Source: Strix aluco
Lineage: Eukaryota; Chordata; Aves; Strigiformes; Strigidae
Length of the DNA stretch: 64,000 nucleotides
Reading direction: 5' to 3'
NCBI RefSeq assembly: GCF_031877795.1
Contig: NC_133934.1
Span: 27,182,716 to 27,246,715 of the forward strand
Below are positions 45,412 through 58,908 of this stretch, one piece after another. How positions within the stretch are numbered: position 1 is the stretch's first letter; every line of letters starts with the position of its first letter. Below the pieces are notes generated by a model. That model worked only from the letters and a program-made list of their open reading frames with translations. It did no database searches and was not told where the DNA came from. Position numbers and translations under genes: made by a program.

Positions 45412-46005
45412 TGTGCTGGTTTTGACTGGGATACAGTTAATTTTCTTCACAATAGCTAGTATGAGGCTATGTTTTGGATTTGTGCTGGAAACTGTGTTGA
45501 TAATACAGAGATTTTTTTGTTATTGCTCAGCAGTGCTTACATAAAGTCAAAGTCTTTTCTGCTTCTCACCCCACCCCACCAGCGAGTAGGCTGGGGGTGC
45601 ACAAGAAGTTGGGAGGGAACACAGCCAGGACAGCAGACCCCAACCGACCAAAGGGATATTCCATACAATATGACATCATGTTCAGCATATAAAGCTGGGG
45701 GAAGAAGGAGGAAGGGGGAAGACATTCAGAGTGATGCCATCTGTCTTCCCAAGTAACCATTATGCATGATGGAGCCCTGCTTTCCTGGAGATGGCTGAGC
45801 ACCTGCCTGTGATGGGGAGTAGTGATTGAATTCCTTGTTTTGCTTTGCTTGTGTGCACAGCCTTTGCTTTACTATTAAACTGTCTTTATTCCAGCACACG
45901 AGTTTTCTCACTTTTACTCTTCTGATTGTCTCTCCCATCCCACTGGGGGAAAGTGAGCGAGCAGCTGTGTGGGGCTTAGTTGCCAGCTGGGGTTAAAGCA
46001 CAACA
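45412..46005 (+). mobile_element. Solo LTR of an avian endogenous retrovirus (ERVL-like)
   Basis: 594 bp bounded by TG...CA (TGTGCTGGTTTTGACTGGGA at the start, GTTAAAGCACAACA at the end), flanked by a perfect 5-bp duplication CCCAG (45407-45411 and 46006-46010), as expected for ERVL-type integration. Inside are a TGACATCA element, a TATA box (TATAAA at 45688), and an ATTAAA polyadenylation signal (45874). The sequence matches my memory of the common avian ERVL-type LTR with TTTTCTTCACAATAGCTAGT and AGCGAGTAGGCTGGGGGTGC segments. No internal retroviral genes are present, so this is a recombined solo LTR. Confidence 0.88.
45671..45694 (+). promoter_or_regulatory. LTR core promoter (TGACATCA and TATA box)
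   Basis: A CRE-like TGACATCA at 45671 lies just before TATAAA at 45688-45693. This is the U3 promoter of the solo LTR, pointing right, toward PHOX2B's 3' side. Whether it is still active is unknown. Confidence 0.6.
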
Positions 46006-46010
46006 CCCAG
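46006..46010. repeat. Right target-site duplication CCCAG of solo LTR
   Basis: Directly follows the terminal CA of the LTR; matches the left copy exactly. Confidence 0.85.
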
Positions 46011-49000
46011 CCATGTCCCAGTTAGGCTTTAGATAAGAAGTGTGAAGAGAGCAATGTTAGCTAGAGCTGTGAAATGCATTCTGCCTTCTTGTTCAAATCA
46101 TTCACAGGTCTTAGGCTGAGCTTAAAATATAAGGATAAAAGGACAGCACTCCATGTAAAGAAGTCAGTTAACATGTATCTTACCAGTAATCCTAAAAGTA
46201 TTTTGTATCTTGTTATTAGTTTTGAAAAGGTAGGCCAACATTAAAGAGAACTATGACAAAGTGTGCTGCTAAGTGACATCATTACAAGTCTGTTCCAACA
46301 GACCAGAGCTGAGTTTCAGAATTAATTTGCAGCCTCACAAAACGACTTTCACTTTCCTTGGAATGTAACCTATGTGTTTCGCATGTGTACACATGCTGAC
46401 GGCAAAGCTGGGAGGTAGTGGTAGAGGCAAATCAGCCCATCCCAGATCTCATTCTCCAAAGCTGTTATCTCTCAGAGCATTTGTTATGGATTCACATGGG
46501 CACACAACAGATGAAAAGCCATTATCTCTTTTAAAGGTAGTGACTAATGTGCTTTTGCCCACAGCGATGTGAAAAAACATGGGAAGGTTTTGCTGCAGAA
46601 TTGGCTCTATTCACCTTGCAGAAAAACAGCTGCATTTTCCAAATCTGTGTGTCAGCTGAAGGGGAAGGAGAAAGCCTTTGACTTGCACAAACTGCAAGTC
46701 TTCTGTGTAGCTGGGTTTACATGTCAGAAAAAAGCCTGGGTGATTATGTACGGTGACATTTACAGTTATTGTATTTCTTTATATACTGTTCAAATTTATA
46801 TAGGTGCTACATTAACTTTAAAGCTGTATTTTTTCACATCGGGCTATGTGTTAAGTAGAGAAAATAATTGAGCAAGGTATAGATGCAGATAAACATTTTA
46901 TAATTGGAATATTATCACTCAATACTTGGCTTTCTCAGTATCTCTCTTCATCTTGAATGCTTAAAATCTGCTTACAGCATGAATACAATTAAACACATGA
47001 ATACATTTCTCTTTGCTACATAAAGGCTTTTCAAGCATCCTCTATACCTGAAGATGCATGTGGCTATTTTCACACACTTTCAGTTGACACTAACCCTCAA
47101 GCATTGTTCACCCAGGAGCTGAAGGCTTACACTGTACTCAGTAAGCTTTGACACAAAAAGTAATCAACTTTAGCTCCTACCAGCTATAGGCTAGATAAAA
47201 TGAAGGTGAATCAATTGTCAGATGCAAAAGAGTTGTGATAACTAACCTCCAGGAATTGCGTGCCTGTGATGGAAAAATGACTTCAACAGAAGCAAACTCT
47301 TGAAGGGTAAATGGTGGAGTTGCAGCATTTCCCCCCCTCTTGTTCTCAGCTGAGGACATAGCCAGTTTCTCAGCCTTGTCCTGCACACAAACAAAATCCA
47401 GCTGTGCTCCCATGGCACGTCCAGCTGGCCAGGAGCTGCATTTGGCCAGATCCAGCTCTGCCCAGCGCTGCCAGGGCCCTGCTGCCTGCCCTGCACAGCC
47501 CAGCCAGCGCACAGCCCCCGCTCCTCCCTCTGCTGTAGGTTGCTGTCACCAGCCACTGCAGACAGCTTCATTTTTTTCCCTCAGATGCCAGGGATTCTGC
47601 TTTTCAGACAGAAATTCTTCTCAATTGTTCACTATAGCATTTCTCAGCTGCTTGCTGTCCATTTGCAGTTAGAAAGAAGGGCTGTAAATAAGCATTGTCA
47701 CTGCCTGGTAGGCTTTGGAAAGGTGCATGCAAAGAGGGCAGGCACTGCCTGCCGTGGGGACCCTTGCAGAAATAGGTAAATAATAAGATGGTTGAAGCAG
47801 CTCAAGTGTGGCAAAGCTGTGCGCATGCTGCACTGAGAATCTTTATTAAATCTTTGTGGTAGCAAGGCAAATGTAAGAAGACATTTTTCTCCACAGGCTG
47901 CCATAGTACTTTTCATCACGGAAAGGAAATAAATTCTACAATATAATTTTATTTATTTACAGTTTTAAGGCAAGATGTATCTCTTTTGACAGTACTGAGC
48001 TGCAGCTTGAATACAAATATCAATTACTTCCTTTGTGTTGCAGTAATATAAAATAATTTGGACAAGACTGAATCATGTTGAATACCACAATACCTGAGCA
48101 CCCAACGTCAGGGACTTGGAAACAGCTGGATTTTCAAGAATACCTAATTGCACTCCCCCAGATAATCAGACATCTTTAGCAGGCCTCAAGTCAGGTACCC
48201 AGAGCCTCTGGCCTTGTGTGGTACCTTGACTTTGTTTTTCAGATTTTCAAATATTTCCAGTTTTTCAACTATATTTCAAGTAGCTGAAACAGAAAAGGAG
48301 GGCTTGACTCTGTGGGGTATTTAATGACTGGTGCTTACAGAACCCATCATCACCAGAAAACAGTAAAGCACTTTGCAATCGTTAGTTGAATAAGATTTAA
48401 AAACACCACTGTGAGGCAGAAAAATATTATTATATATCTATTTCCAAAGGGATAAATGGGACACAGAAACTAGTTTGTCCAGAGGAAGAATATCTTTGCT
48501 AGTGAATTTAATTTAGGCTACCACCTGGCAATAAAGATGCTAGAAATTCAGTATAGATAACAACAAACGCCCCCCCCCCAAAAAAAATTTTTTTTAAAGC
48601 ATGCATTTAACAAAGTACTGTGACTATAGCATAGTGACTGCAGAGTTCAGAAAGACCTGGCTATCCGGGTACTGCAGTAGAAGTCACCAGAGCAAGAAGC
48701 CCATCAGCATGGAGTCAGCCTGTCTAGAAATGTGGCACACGAAGCAGCAGCACACTTTGCACTGCCTCAGCCAGACTGCCAGGAGCAGCCGGCTGGGCTG
48801 AAGCCAGCTCCAGCATCTCTGTGCAGACCACAGTTATTTAGCCTACAGACCTGTTGCGTTGGCAGATCATTTCCTATGCTTGGAGCTGAGTGAGGCAGGT
48901 GGAATCCTTCTGGTTAAATGCCCTTTTGAGAAGAAAACATGGCAAAAGGTGTTCTGTTTCTGGAAGAAAGGAGATCTAAAAACTGTAAACTGAATGTTTT

Positions 49001-52000
49001 CATGAGTGGTGCCTGCTGCAGTGAGGCAGGCACATGTGGTTTATTTCTCTCGTCTGTCTGCAGGCTGGGCTTCTTAGCTAGGTGATGTTAGCTTGGCTTC
49101 CCATGTCTCACCTATGGAGAGGGAGAGCTGGAAACATCTGCACTGCCGATCGCACAGCAGCAGTTTTATCTTCTGCCTAGAGAAGATACATTTTATCTTA
49201 GTAAAATAAATGTACAAAAATCTAAAAATCTGTTTACTGGGAGAAGAGGTGAAGAGAAGATTTTTCACTAAGTTTTGATGCCAAATCATCTTCTCCAGTT
49301 AATTATACAATTACTCAAACGAATGGTCCACATGGTGCTTATCCTTTGGAGGTGGTTATGCTATGTAACATGCCTGTTGGGGTGCTGGAAAGTGCCAGGA
49401 TATGCTCATTCAGGACAAGCCACATGCATGTATGCAGAGAAGAGACCTACCTCTGCCAAGAGCAGGCAGAGGCCTAGAGAGCTGCCTCTGAGAGCAGATG
49501 TTTGTGGTCATCTATTATTTTTCATGCCCATTCTGCAGAGCTTCGTGATATGAAGTACAACCTCATGTACCCCTTGACAAAAAACTGATTTTTTCCCAGG
49601 AAAATGGTAGCACACACAAGGTTTGGGCTGGCCTATAACTGAACAAATGGTCCTGTTGGCTCAGCAGTGACCGGCAGCTGTATGTAGGATGAGCACCCAG
49701 TCAGCAGCCTGACCTCACTGCTAGTGAGGAGAAGCCCAAAGCTAGGTTAGGTTGGAAGGAGAACATGGAGTCCAAAAGATTTCTGCATTCACTGTTAGAC
49801 CAACCCAGCCAAAACAAATATTGTAAAAATAAATTGCATAGATGCTACCTCTGTTCTGCACCAAGAGGTTAATATATGCTGCAAAACAAAAAATCCACTA
49901 TTTCCTTTGGAGTGTGGCAGACATTACATGACAGTATTTTCTGGACTGAGCTTATTGATGGATGAGGACATTAAATGGTTAAAAGGATTCCTTCATCTCA
50001 GTGAATCCTCCACTAGAAGAAAATAAAAAAAAAAAAAAAACAAGGAAAAACTGCCCAGGTTGTGCTCCTACTTTGAGTCATGACAAGTGTTGTGATGGTG
50101 ACTGCTGCCACCCAGCTAAAGGACTGAGGCACTTCGTAAATCAGATTTCAAGCAAAGAGATTGTTTTGCGAAACCTCCTCGGCATGGAGTCACAAGCTGT
50201 CAGAGTGTATTAGCATTATGTTACTGGAGTAAAAAGCAAAACAAATTAAGATGTTTAACAGCTGAAATCTGAAACAAAATTGTGTTTAATGCTGAAAATC
50301 TTGTTAACATATTTTCAGGCTTCCCTTTCCCCAGATATTAAATCTCAGTGTGTTTGCAAGCATCCTTTTATCACACATGGAAACCTACTGTGCGAGAGTA
50401 AGAACTATACAGGACATATGGTAAGGAAGGATATTTCACCTTGCATGCAAAAGCCTGTTCAGCATTGCCACAGCATACAGCAGCACACGGGAAGATTTTA
50501 AGGACCAGGGGAGAAGTACAGCTGGAATTCCCCATGTGTCCATGGTGACAGAATGCATTGCATCAACAGCAGCAAGCCCAAACTGAAGATTACACGTGTT
50601 GTAGCGTTTAATGTGAGGGGTAATTTGAACTCCCAAACTGGTTTTTTCTCTCATATTGGCTCCCACAATGAAAGAAGCATTAAGGGTTTTAGTGATCTTG
50701 CAAGCCTCTGCTTCCAGCAGAAACTTGGCTCCTTTTTCTTGGACACAAGACCAATTTTTAATTGAATTTCAAGAGATGATGGATGTTGTACTTTATTCCA
50801 AGTCTATATGCTAAATTAACAAGGCTGTCTGCTTAGTTTCCCCTTTTGAAACCACATCGAGATGAGTTTCTGCTAATTCTCTTACACAGAGCATTAGACA
50901 TGTGAACCAAGTTCTTATTCAAGAGTTGAAATAATAGACGTTTTTGCCAAGGTTATTACTTTGGATAATAAATTGGAGCTGTGAGGCAGTGACAATAATT
51001 TGCTTTGTGAAAAAGACTTACCAGATTAATTATTTCAAATGAAATAAACCCAGAAGTATCACATATTTTCATCAAAGTATTCAAAAATTATTATTTAACA
51101 CTTAAAAGTCTTAGAGCAGGGATCATTCCATTAATTCTGCACATTTAGCATTTGTTTTTTATGCACATTCCCTCTGGTCACTTCAAAGATAACAGAAAGT
51201 CCTTCAGGAGTATACCAGACTACAGAATATGTTTAGCCCAAATTAGGTTTATTCAACATTTTACATGTTAAGAGATGCCATTGATAAGTTAAATATTTGT
51301 TTTTGTGAAACACAGCAAAAATGGCATAGAAGTAAATGTTTTTCTTAATTCTGGCCACTGCAGTAATATTTACATAGTACTGTACATGAAGAAGATGCCT
51401 CAGAGAGGTAAGCCATTGGGAAGGCAATTTAGAGTGAAATTTTGGGCTGAATGTAGAAAATCTGAAAGCAAAATTCTGAGCAGCTTGGGCAAAACCAGGA
51501 ACCATCTTTATTAAGTGTATATATAGTTGTCTACCAGTAGAACCTGGGTTGTTTCTTGAAAATATTGGGATAGGCAAAAAGGAGGCCACCTTCTTCCAGG
51601 ACAATGGATGGTATTGCTTGAAGAGCAATGAGACTTCAGCTAGGAACACCTTTGCTTCTTCTTTCCAAATGGGAACATTTAAAAGCAATTGTGTGTGTAA
51701 TTTTAAAGTGGCCCAGGATAGCAATAAACAGTCGTAATGGTTTCCTTTTGGCAGCACAAGCCTAGCTGACTTGTTTACCTCTCAAGGAGGTTCTCACATG
51801 GATTGAACAAACTGGCCATGTGGATTGGGATTTTCACTTAATTTATCACAGAATTGTGATTTCCAGTGGAAAACAAAAACCAGTATGAAAATACAGATGT
51901 CGGTGTCTTCATCAAGGGGAGATCAAAAACAGAGATGGTGTTTATCAACTAACAAAAGCAACAGGCTGAAAGAGTGTTGTTTAAATAGAGGAGTAATTTA

Positions 52001-55000
52001 AACATGGGATTAATAGAATAATATAACACATTCAGCATAACTGAATAATGGCCTTCCCACAGGTGACACTGGAAAAGCATGTTCAAGCCTTTATCCAGAT
52101 GTGATTATGCTTCCAAATGGTAGCCTATTAAATAAAATAGTAATAAAATTACAATAGCCCTGTATTTCAAATACATTTCAGGCCTAGCCTGTAACAGACA
52201 TCAGTCTCATCCTAGTCCTCCCTTGTACAGAGGCTGCCAAAGGTTCCCTTTTGTTAATGTTTTGTGCTACAACAGAATGACTCAGGAACATCTTTAATTA
52301 TGGCTGTAGCCTGGATGATCCTGCAGAGCAGATCATTAGATCCCGGGAGAGGCTAATGGCTTATCTGTTTTGTATAATTGTTCAGATCTTCTTTTTCACC
52401 AGTTTTCCATCAGTGAAACATCATTTGTTTGAGTTGTATGCTGGTGAGTCAACTACACAGCCCAGGACTTCTATTACCAAAAAAATTTAAAATTATGCTG
52501 TGACAACAAAATAAGGAATTTTTTGAAGCTGTGTCTTTAGAACAACAAATTGGTGTGGGTTTTTAAATACTGTATCTTCACAGAGCTGCACTGATTCACA
52601 GTACCTGATACTTTTTTATAGTTATTGTTTGCCTAAATGACATAAGCAATTCAGTGATTTGTGCCTCCTAACATAGTAACACAGAATATTTCTCAACTCT
52701 CTTCAGGCAGCCACTGAAAGTAAGCAATAATTTTAACATCTTTATTCAACTGCCAGCTGTGTTGTTAATGGCAAGTTTGTTAAATTCACAGATCTCAGTT
52801 TAATGATGTTAAATGGACAAATAGAAACTCCTCCACTAAATGCAAAATTTTCTTTCACAGCTTCTTGAAATGTGAGGCAGTGTCGCTGTCAGCAGTGCAG
52901 GTTTGTCAGCATTGATGGGGACACCCAGGCATTTTGAGACCTGTCATCAGAGCCCTTTAAACTCCGTGGCAGTTTGGTGCCAGGGTGGAAAGGGGAGGTC
53001 CAGGTGCTCGCAGCAAAGAACAGAATGGCTTTCAGGAGGAAAAATTGGGGACAATTCATAAGCTCAGCAAGCAAACAAGTGACATATAAAAGTGGGTTTG
53101 GTGCACTGTGTGGCACTGGGGTGAGCATCCCCTGGAGCCTCATGGCCATTTCTGAGTGGGTGGAACCTTTGGTTGCTGTGAGAGAAGTAGTTATTAGGGA
53201 GGGGCATAAATTGTGTTTCTAGTGCATCTGCCCCCGAGAAAAATTCAGTACACCTCATGTCTCAGCTTTTACCACTGTGCAGAAAAATTTGGGAGGCACG
53301 ACTCCGCCTCGATAACAGGATACACCCAGCTGAAATCTGTGTTCTTTTCTGCCTGAAACTGTCACGCTTGAGGGAGCCTACGTCTGTGTGACCCTCTGAT
53401 ATCCTCTTCAGAAAACACATCCCCCATGGCTAATTTATCACTGGTGAGAAAAGGAGACCACAGAATGCTCTGGGAAATGCAGAAGAAATACACAGATGAG
53501 GTTTTTGAGCCTGCACTTACAGGCTATGGAGAGATTTCAGTTCTCACCACTCTCAGTGGGATCGCAGCCCTCTTGACACGTATAGCAGCATGTCTTCCCT
53601 TCCCCTCTCGGTGCCTAAGGACCAAGAAAGGAGAGTCTTTAAGGGTCTCTTACCTGTTCTGCCCACAACAGGTATAGTTTTGCTGGGGACTTTTTGGAAA
53701 TTAATCTATCTGATCCAGCTCTCTTCACTGTTACCCCAACTGAATATATGTAAGAGAGCCTTTCTTCTCTCACTGCGTTTCAGCTTCAATATAAAACTGT
53801 CTTCCAAGCTACGGTTTTATTCTTAGAAGTCGTATGCTGAGTGGATCCCTCTGAAACCAGTATTAGCTGAAATTTCTCAATAGCTTTAGGTCCAGAAAAA
53901 CCTCTTGTTCGTGTATGTCACAAGGCTCTTCACGCTGTGCTAGGACTAATTTCATTTCAGAGCACCATTGTGGCTTTGGTTTGGTTGGTCTTTAATCCTC
54001 ATATACTGGCAGCACTGGGGTGTATTGCCATTTTGGGGTATTTACCCCCAGACCTTAACAGATTTTTCGTCTTCTTTAAAATTATATATTAAGGTGATTT
54101 AACCACTACAGCTGTTTTCATTCTTTTATGGGAGTGGCAAGGTCAACACAGAGCTCCTCTTGTCTTTCTGTAACTCTGCTCAAGAAGACTCTTCAACTGT
54201 ACCAACAGTTTTCATGTAGAAAAGCCTGAGAGTGAAAGAGCAGTGACCTCAGCACTGGCAGGGAATTAACTCTGTAATCTAATAGGGTTTCTTTTTCCAT
54301 TTCTAAATAATGGGATTCTATTAGACCAAACCGTAGTCTCATCTTAATGATAATTTATTGGATAGCATATCTGAATTTTGCCTTTTATAAATCATTGAGA
54401 ATTACAATACACAGTTATATAATTGAATCTTCTCTTGTACCATTAATATTATTCATTGTTTAGAGAAACCCCTTCTTGTTCAGAACTCACATGTAACTCA
54501 GTTTAGAAATTACAGGAAGTTTAACATGCCTATTTTTAAGTGATTAATTTTTTACATTTTTATTACTTTTAAATATTTTGTGAAAATTTTAAAAAAGTAA
54601 AATACTTTAAAAGTATTTTAAGCTTGTGAAGTTTTGTACAAACGATTCTGCACAATTTTGAAGACAAGTCTGGCCTTAAATTTATGCATATATCCCAAAA
54701 TCTCAAAATAAATAAGTTCTGTTTTATTATATTTGAAAGGAAATAATTAAGAATAATTAATTTCCACACTGACATTTAAATGTATTATTGGTATTCACCA
54801 GTGGAAGTATTGATCAATGAAAGAAATCAGTAGTAATAGGAAAAATTAATTACTTTTGCAGATGTATTTGACTTCAGCTGTAGAATGTACTTTGGCTAGG
54901 ATTGAAGCCGACCCCGTGAATATAACAGGGACTATTAGCCACCAAAAAAAGACAATCAAGAAATGTAAATGAGGGAAATTTGGGAGGCCACGCCTTCATT

Positions 55001-58000
55001 TCCTATTAGAATATAGGAACATAGTGAGTGATGTACAGCCTAAAATTTATGATCTACAATTTGTAAACCTATTGCTGGAATTGATCAGTAGCAGGTGACT
55101 TAGAAGAAAACACAAGAAATCTTTTGGGGAGGAAAATATTTGTTAAAGGTCTCATATTTAATAAGCAGAGATTGGCCTAGACCCTGAAATGGGTGGGTTT
55201 ATATCCAAAATTTTTCAGAGTATTTTATTAATCCAGACTATACTAGATGGATATTCTTATTTAAGAGCTTGGGTCTTTGCAGAATTTAACTAAAATCTTG
55301 ACCTCAGCAAAATCTTGTGTCAATGAGTCCCAGTTTGATTATCTAGGGATTAGAAGTATCTCTCTTTCCCAGTTCTAAAGTTGCTAAGGCAGGAATCAAA
55401 TAATCACACTGTTTTGTGTTAGCCCACTATTTTTTTTATCTCCTAGCCAATGTTAGGAGAGAGCTTGAGTGATGTGGTCACTGAAAGGTGAGATTAAGTG
55501 GGTAAAAAACCAAAAGTGCCTAATTCTATTTCTCCAGTCTCATCAGTACTTTAGTATTCATAACTATAGTACAGCACACCCTCTTGTTAATACAAATAAT
55601 TTCTTGACATGTCTTGAATGATGTGCACCCTCGATCATTCTTACCCCCCTTCTGTGAATGCCACCAGATTTGATAGTGAATCAGCCCAGAAATATTGCTA
55701 CATTTCCAGTGGGAATTGAATTTGACAGGACTGAAGGTCTTAGAAGTCCCTCTAGGGCATCCTCTTTTTCTGCGGCAGGACAAAACCACCCACGCCATGT
55801 TTATCTAACTTTTCATCTCCATAGAGATATTCCTAGTGATAATTCAATCTGTGTGTTTAAAGCATCACTGTTCTAAAATAGGCAGTCATATAATGTGTTA
55901 CAAGTGCATGCAGTAGCAGTAGATACAGTTTTAACCACCACTCTTTCTTCCAAATGTAAGAAGACTTTGTTATTAAAAATGAAGAGACACTTGGTTTGTA
56001 AAGGAAGTGTATAACTTCGGAATTAAAGTGAGAGAGGCTTCCTCAGATGTTTACATCCAAATGCGGTGGCGTTCTGTTTACAGTATCACCTATGGAGAGT
56101 CCTGAGGTGCTTATTTTCTGAGCTCATCCCTTTTGGTAACTTTTTAAAGATAATACAGCAAGAGTTTTTTGGTAGCAGTTTCTAGAAACAGTTTGATATT
56201 GTGAAATCAATACAGGGCCAAGCAGCTTTTGAGTTTTTCTGGCAGCACTGCTCTGAGGAGATTATTTTGAACTACTATGTCAGACTCTTTAGGTTAAAAA
56301 AAAAAAAAAAGTAAGAATAACCTGCAGCTTGTGACAGCCTGTGGAATATTTCTGTGTAACTGTACATCGCATTAAACTCCACTAACACCATGATGATAAA
56401 CTTCAATGAGAATTGAAGCTTCCACTTTGTAGCAACTCCGCTATCTCTTACCTTGCTCCTCTGTACAGTCTGCAAAACTGAAGCAAAGCAACCAAGGACT
56501 CACTGAAGCTGAATTGTCTTCTACTTGCCTTGGTTCTCTGGAAGAGAGTCCTACAAGCCCAAGGAGGCCACAGCGGTGGAAAGCTGCACAGAGCATCGCA
56601 GCTCAAAAGAAGGAAGACAGGCCAATGCTGAGCCAAATCCGGCATCTTCATGGTTAAGCGGAGGGGAAAGGTTATTCCTGGCTCTACTTGGAAATGAGCA
56701 CCAGAAATAACCGCTAGGTGCTGCCGCTGGCTCTCTGTGGCTCAGGTCCCTTGTCATCACAGGGAGGGAGCAGGCTGGGGAAGCATCGGCAGCAGCTGCA
56801 GCTGGACGGACCCCCTGGTTCCTGGCATGACTTAGGATGGGTGAGCCCCCTCCCTTTGCTCTTCAAAGCATAATTGGGTTTTTAACAGCCCTGAGAGCAC
56901 AGGTGTTTATGGCTACATGGCTACAGGGACTGCTGCAGGCACTCTCTGAAGGAAGTGGATTGGCTTTTCAAGGCGATAAGTGGCCACAGCTCCAGCTAGG
57001 AGCTCTGGGTGCCCCATGACTCTGAAACAAGCAACCCAAGCTTTCCCAAATATTGCATCCATACAGGAGAACCAGTTCTCTTAGACACAGGTTTCACAGT
57101 CTCCAGTTACTTCTCTTCACTAACCAAATAACCACAGCTACTCAGGAACTTTGTGCTTTGTTCCCTGGATAGATTTTCTCCTTAGCAGAAATTAATATAT
57201 TGATTCATTTTCTATAAACATATTCCTGTGAAATGATACTGAAGTTAGTGCTTCTGAAGACCCCATACATACATTAAATCTGTTGGTAGAGGCCTTAATG
57301 CTGTTAGATTTCAGACTCTTCGAAAGGCATAGCTTCTCTCACACTTCCCAAGATTGCTTTGAAATTTTATCTAATAATCTTGATAGACTTTATACATTAT
57401 TCTTCTGAGATGTTTGAAACAGCAAGAGACGTTGCTGGCATTCCCTTACTGCCTCTCTTTTGGAAAGGAATGGGAAGAAGTACTGCCTCAGCCTGCAACA
57501 ATAATGTGAAATAATACTTTTCAAGTGCAAATACTTTAATTTCCTTTTGATATGATAATCATGACAAGGACCAGCCCAAAAGGTGATTTCCTCTCTCTAA
57601 AGGAAATTTCCCACCTAGGAAGTGGCACCATGAGCTTCATTTTCACAGCTAAAGTTTCTTGAACTCTTTCTTTATGAATTCCCCACAAATTGAGAAGATA
57701 GGTTTCCTCTCAAATCATTCCTTGGCCTACTTGATCACCTCTTGTGTGAAGTACAAGGTGCAAAGTTGTTTTTCTAAGATGGAGCCATATTTTAGAATCA
57801 CCCTGGATGAAGCCACCGGTTTATTTCGTAACAGTTGTAAAGGACCAAATGAAACTAGTGACAGAAGCAGAAGGCTTCATCTCCCATTGTAATATGTCCT
57901 TTCTAGTGCTGCTCTGCGTCACAGATGATGAGGGTAATCTATAGATTAATATTTGACTCTTAAAGATTCATGTTAAACATGCAGCAAAAAATTACAGACA

Positions 58001-58204
58001 GGTACTAGTTTAGTAGGTGTCTAAGAATTAATGGTGAGCTTAATTTGAAGAGACCCCAGATTTTGCCTTCAGAAAGAGCTCATGCTTCAGACCACAGCAC
58101 TAAGCTGCTGGCCTCAACTGGTACATACTCCTGCTAGGTACATCTATTTGTACTTTCAACAGTGTCAAAAAAAAAGGTGAGAGGAAAACAGGATTTTAAA
58201 AAAT
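46011..58204. other. Intergenic, centre
   Basis: About 12 kb with no gene supported. GC-richer patch at 47,380-47,530; A-runs at 50027-50040 and 56296-56310; a 9-bp inverted repeat AAAATACTT/AAGTATTTT near 54600; a conserved-looking stretch at 52,260-52,470. Confidence 0.7.
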
Positions 58205-58908
58205 ATTGAGAATGGCCCTGCAGAGAAGTATTTTGGGGGTATTGGTGGATGGAAAACTGCCTATAAGCCAGCAATGTGCGCTTGCAGCCCAGAAAGTCGG
58301 CCTTATCCTGGGCTGCATCAAGAGAAGTGTGGCCAGCAGGTCATGGGAGGTGATCCTCCCCCTCTACACCACTCCTGTGACACCCCACCCAGAGCACTGC
58401 ATCCAGCTCTGGGGCTCCCAGCATAAGGACATGGACCCACTCGAACGGGTCCAGAGGAGGTCACGAAGATGATCAGGGGGCTGGAGCACCTCCCTTGTGA
58501 GGACAGGCTGAGAGAGTTGGGGTTGTTCAGCCTGGAGAAGAGAAGGCTCTGGGGAGACCTTATAGCAGCCTTCCAGTACTTAAAGGGGGCTACAGGAAAG
58601 ATGCAGAGGGACTCTTTATCAGGGAGTGAAGTGATAGGATGAGGGGTAATTGTTTTAAAGTGAAAGAGGGTAGATTTAGATGAGATGCAAGGAAGAAATT
58701 CTTTACTGTAAGGGTGGTGAGACACTGGAACAGGTTGCCCAGAGAAGTTGTGGCTGCCCCCTCCCTGGAAGTGTTCAAGGCCAGGTTGGACGGGGCTTTG
58801 AGCAACCTGGGCTAGTGGAAGGTGTCCCTGCCCATGGCAGGGAGGTTGGAACTAGATGATTTTTAAGGTCCCTTCCAACCCAAACCATTCTATGATTCTA
58901 TGATTCTA
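58205..58908 (+). mobile_element. CR1 LINE 3' fragment, intergenic
   Basis: About 700 bp of CR1 ORF2 C-terminus and 3' tail: [24 protein letters not shown] coding, [20 protein letters not shown], then frameshifts and AACAGGTTGCCCAGAGAAGT, GGTCCCTTCCAACCCAAACC, and a terminal TTCTATGATTCTATGATTCT. Its sequence differs from the 2.6-kb copy, suggesting a different CR1 subfamily. Lies between LIMCH1 and PHOX2B. Confidence 0.93.

Noticed and set aside
47177..47672. Several open frames of about 110 codons on both strands
   Set aside because: Shadow frames of a GC-rich patch; no recognisable protein.
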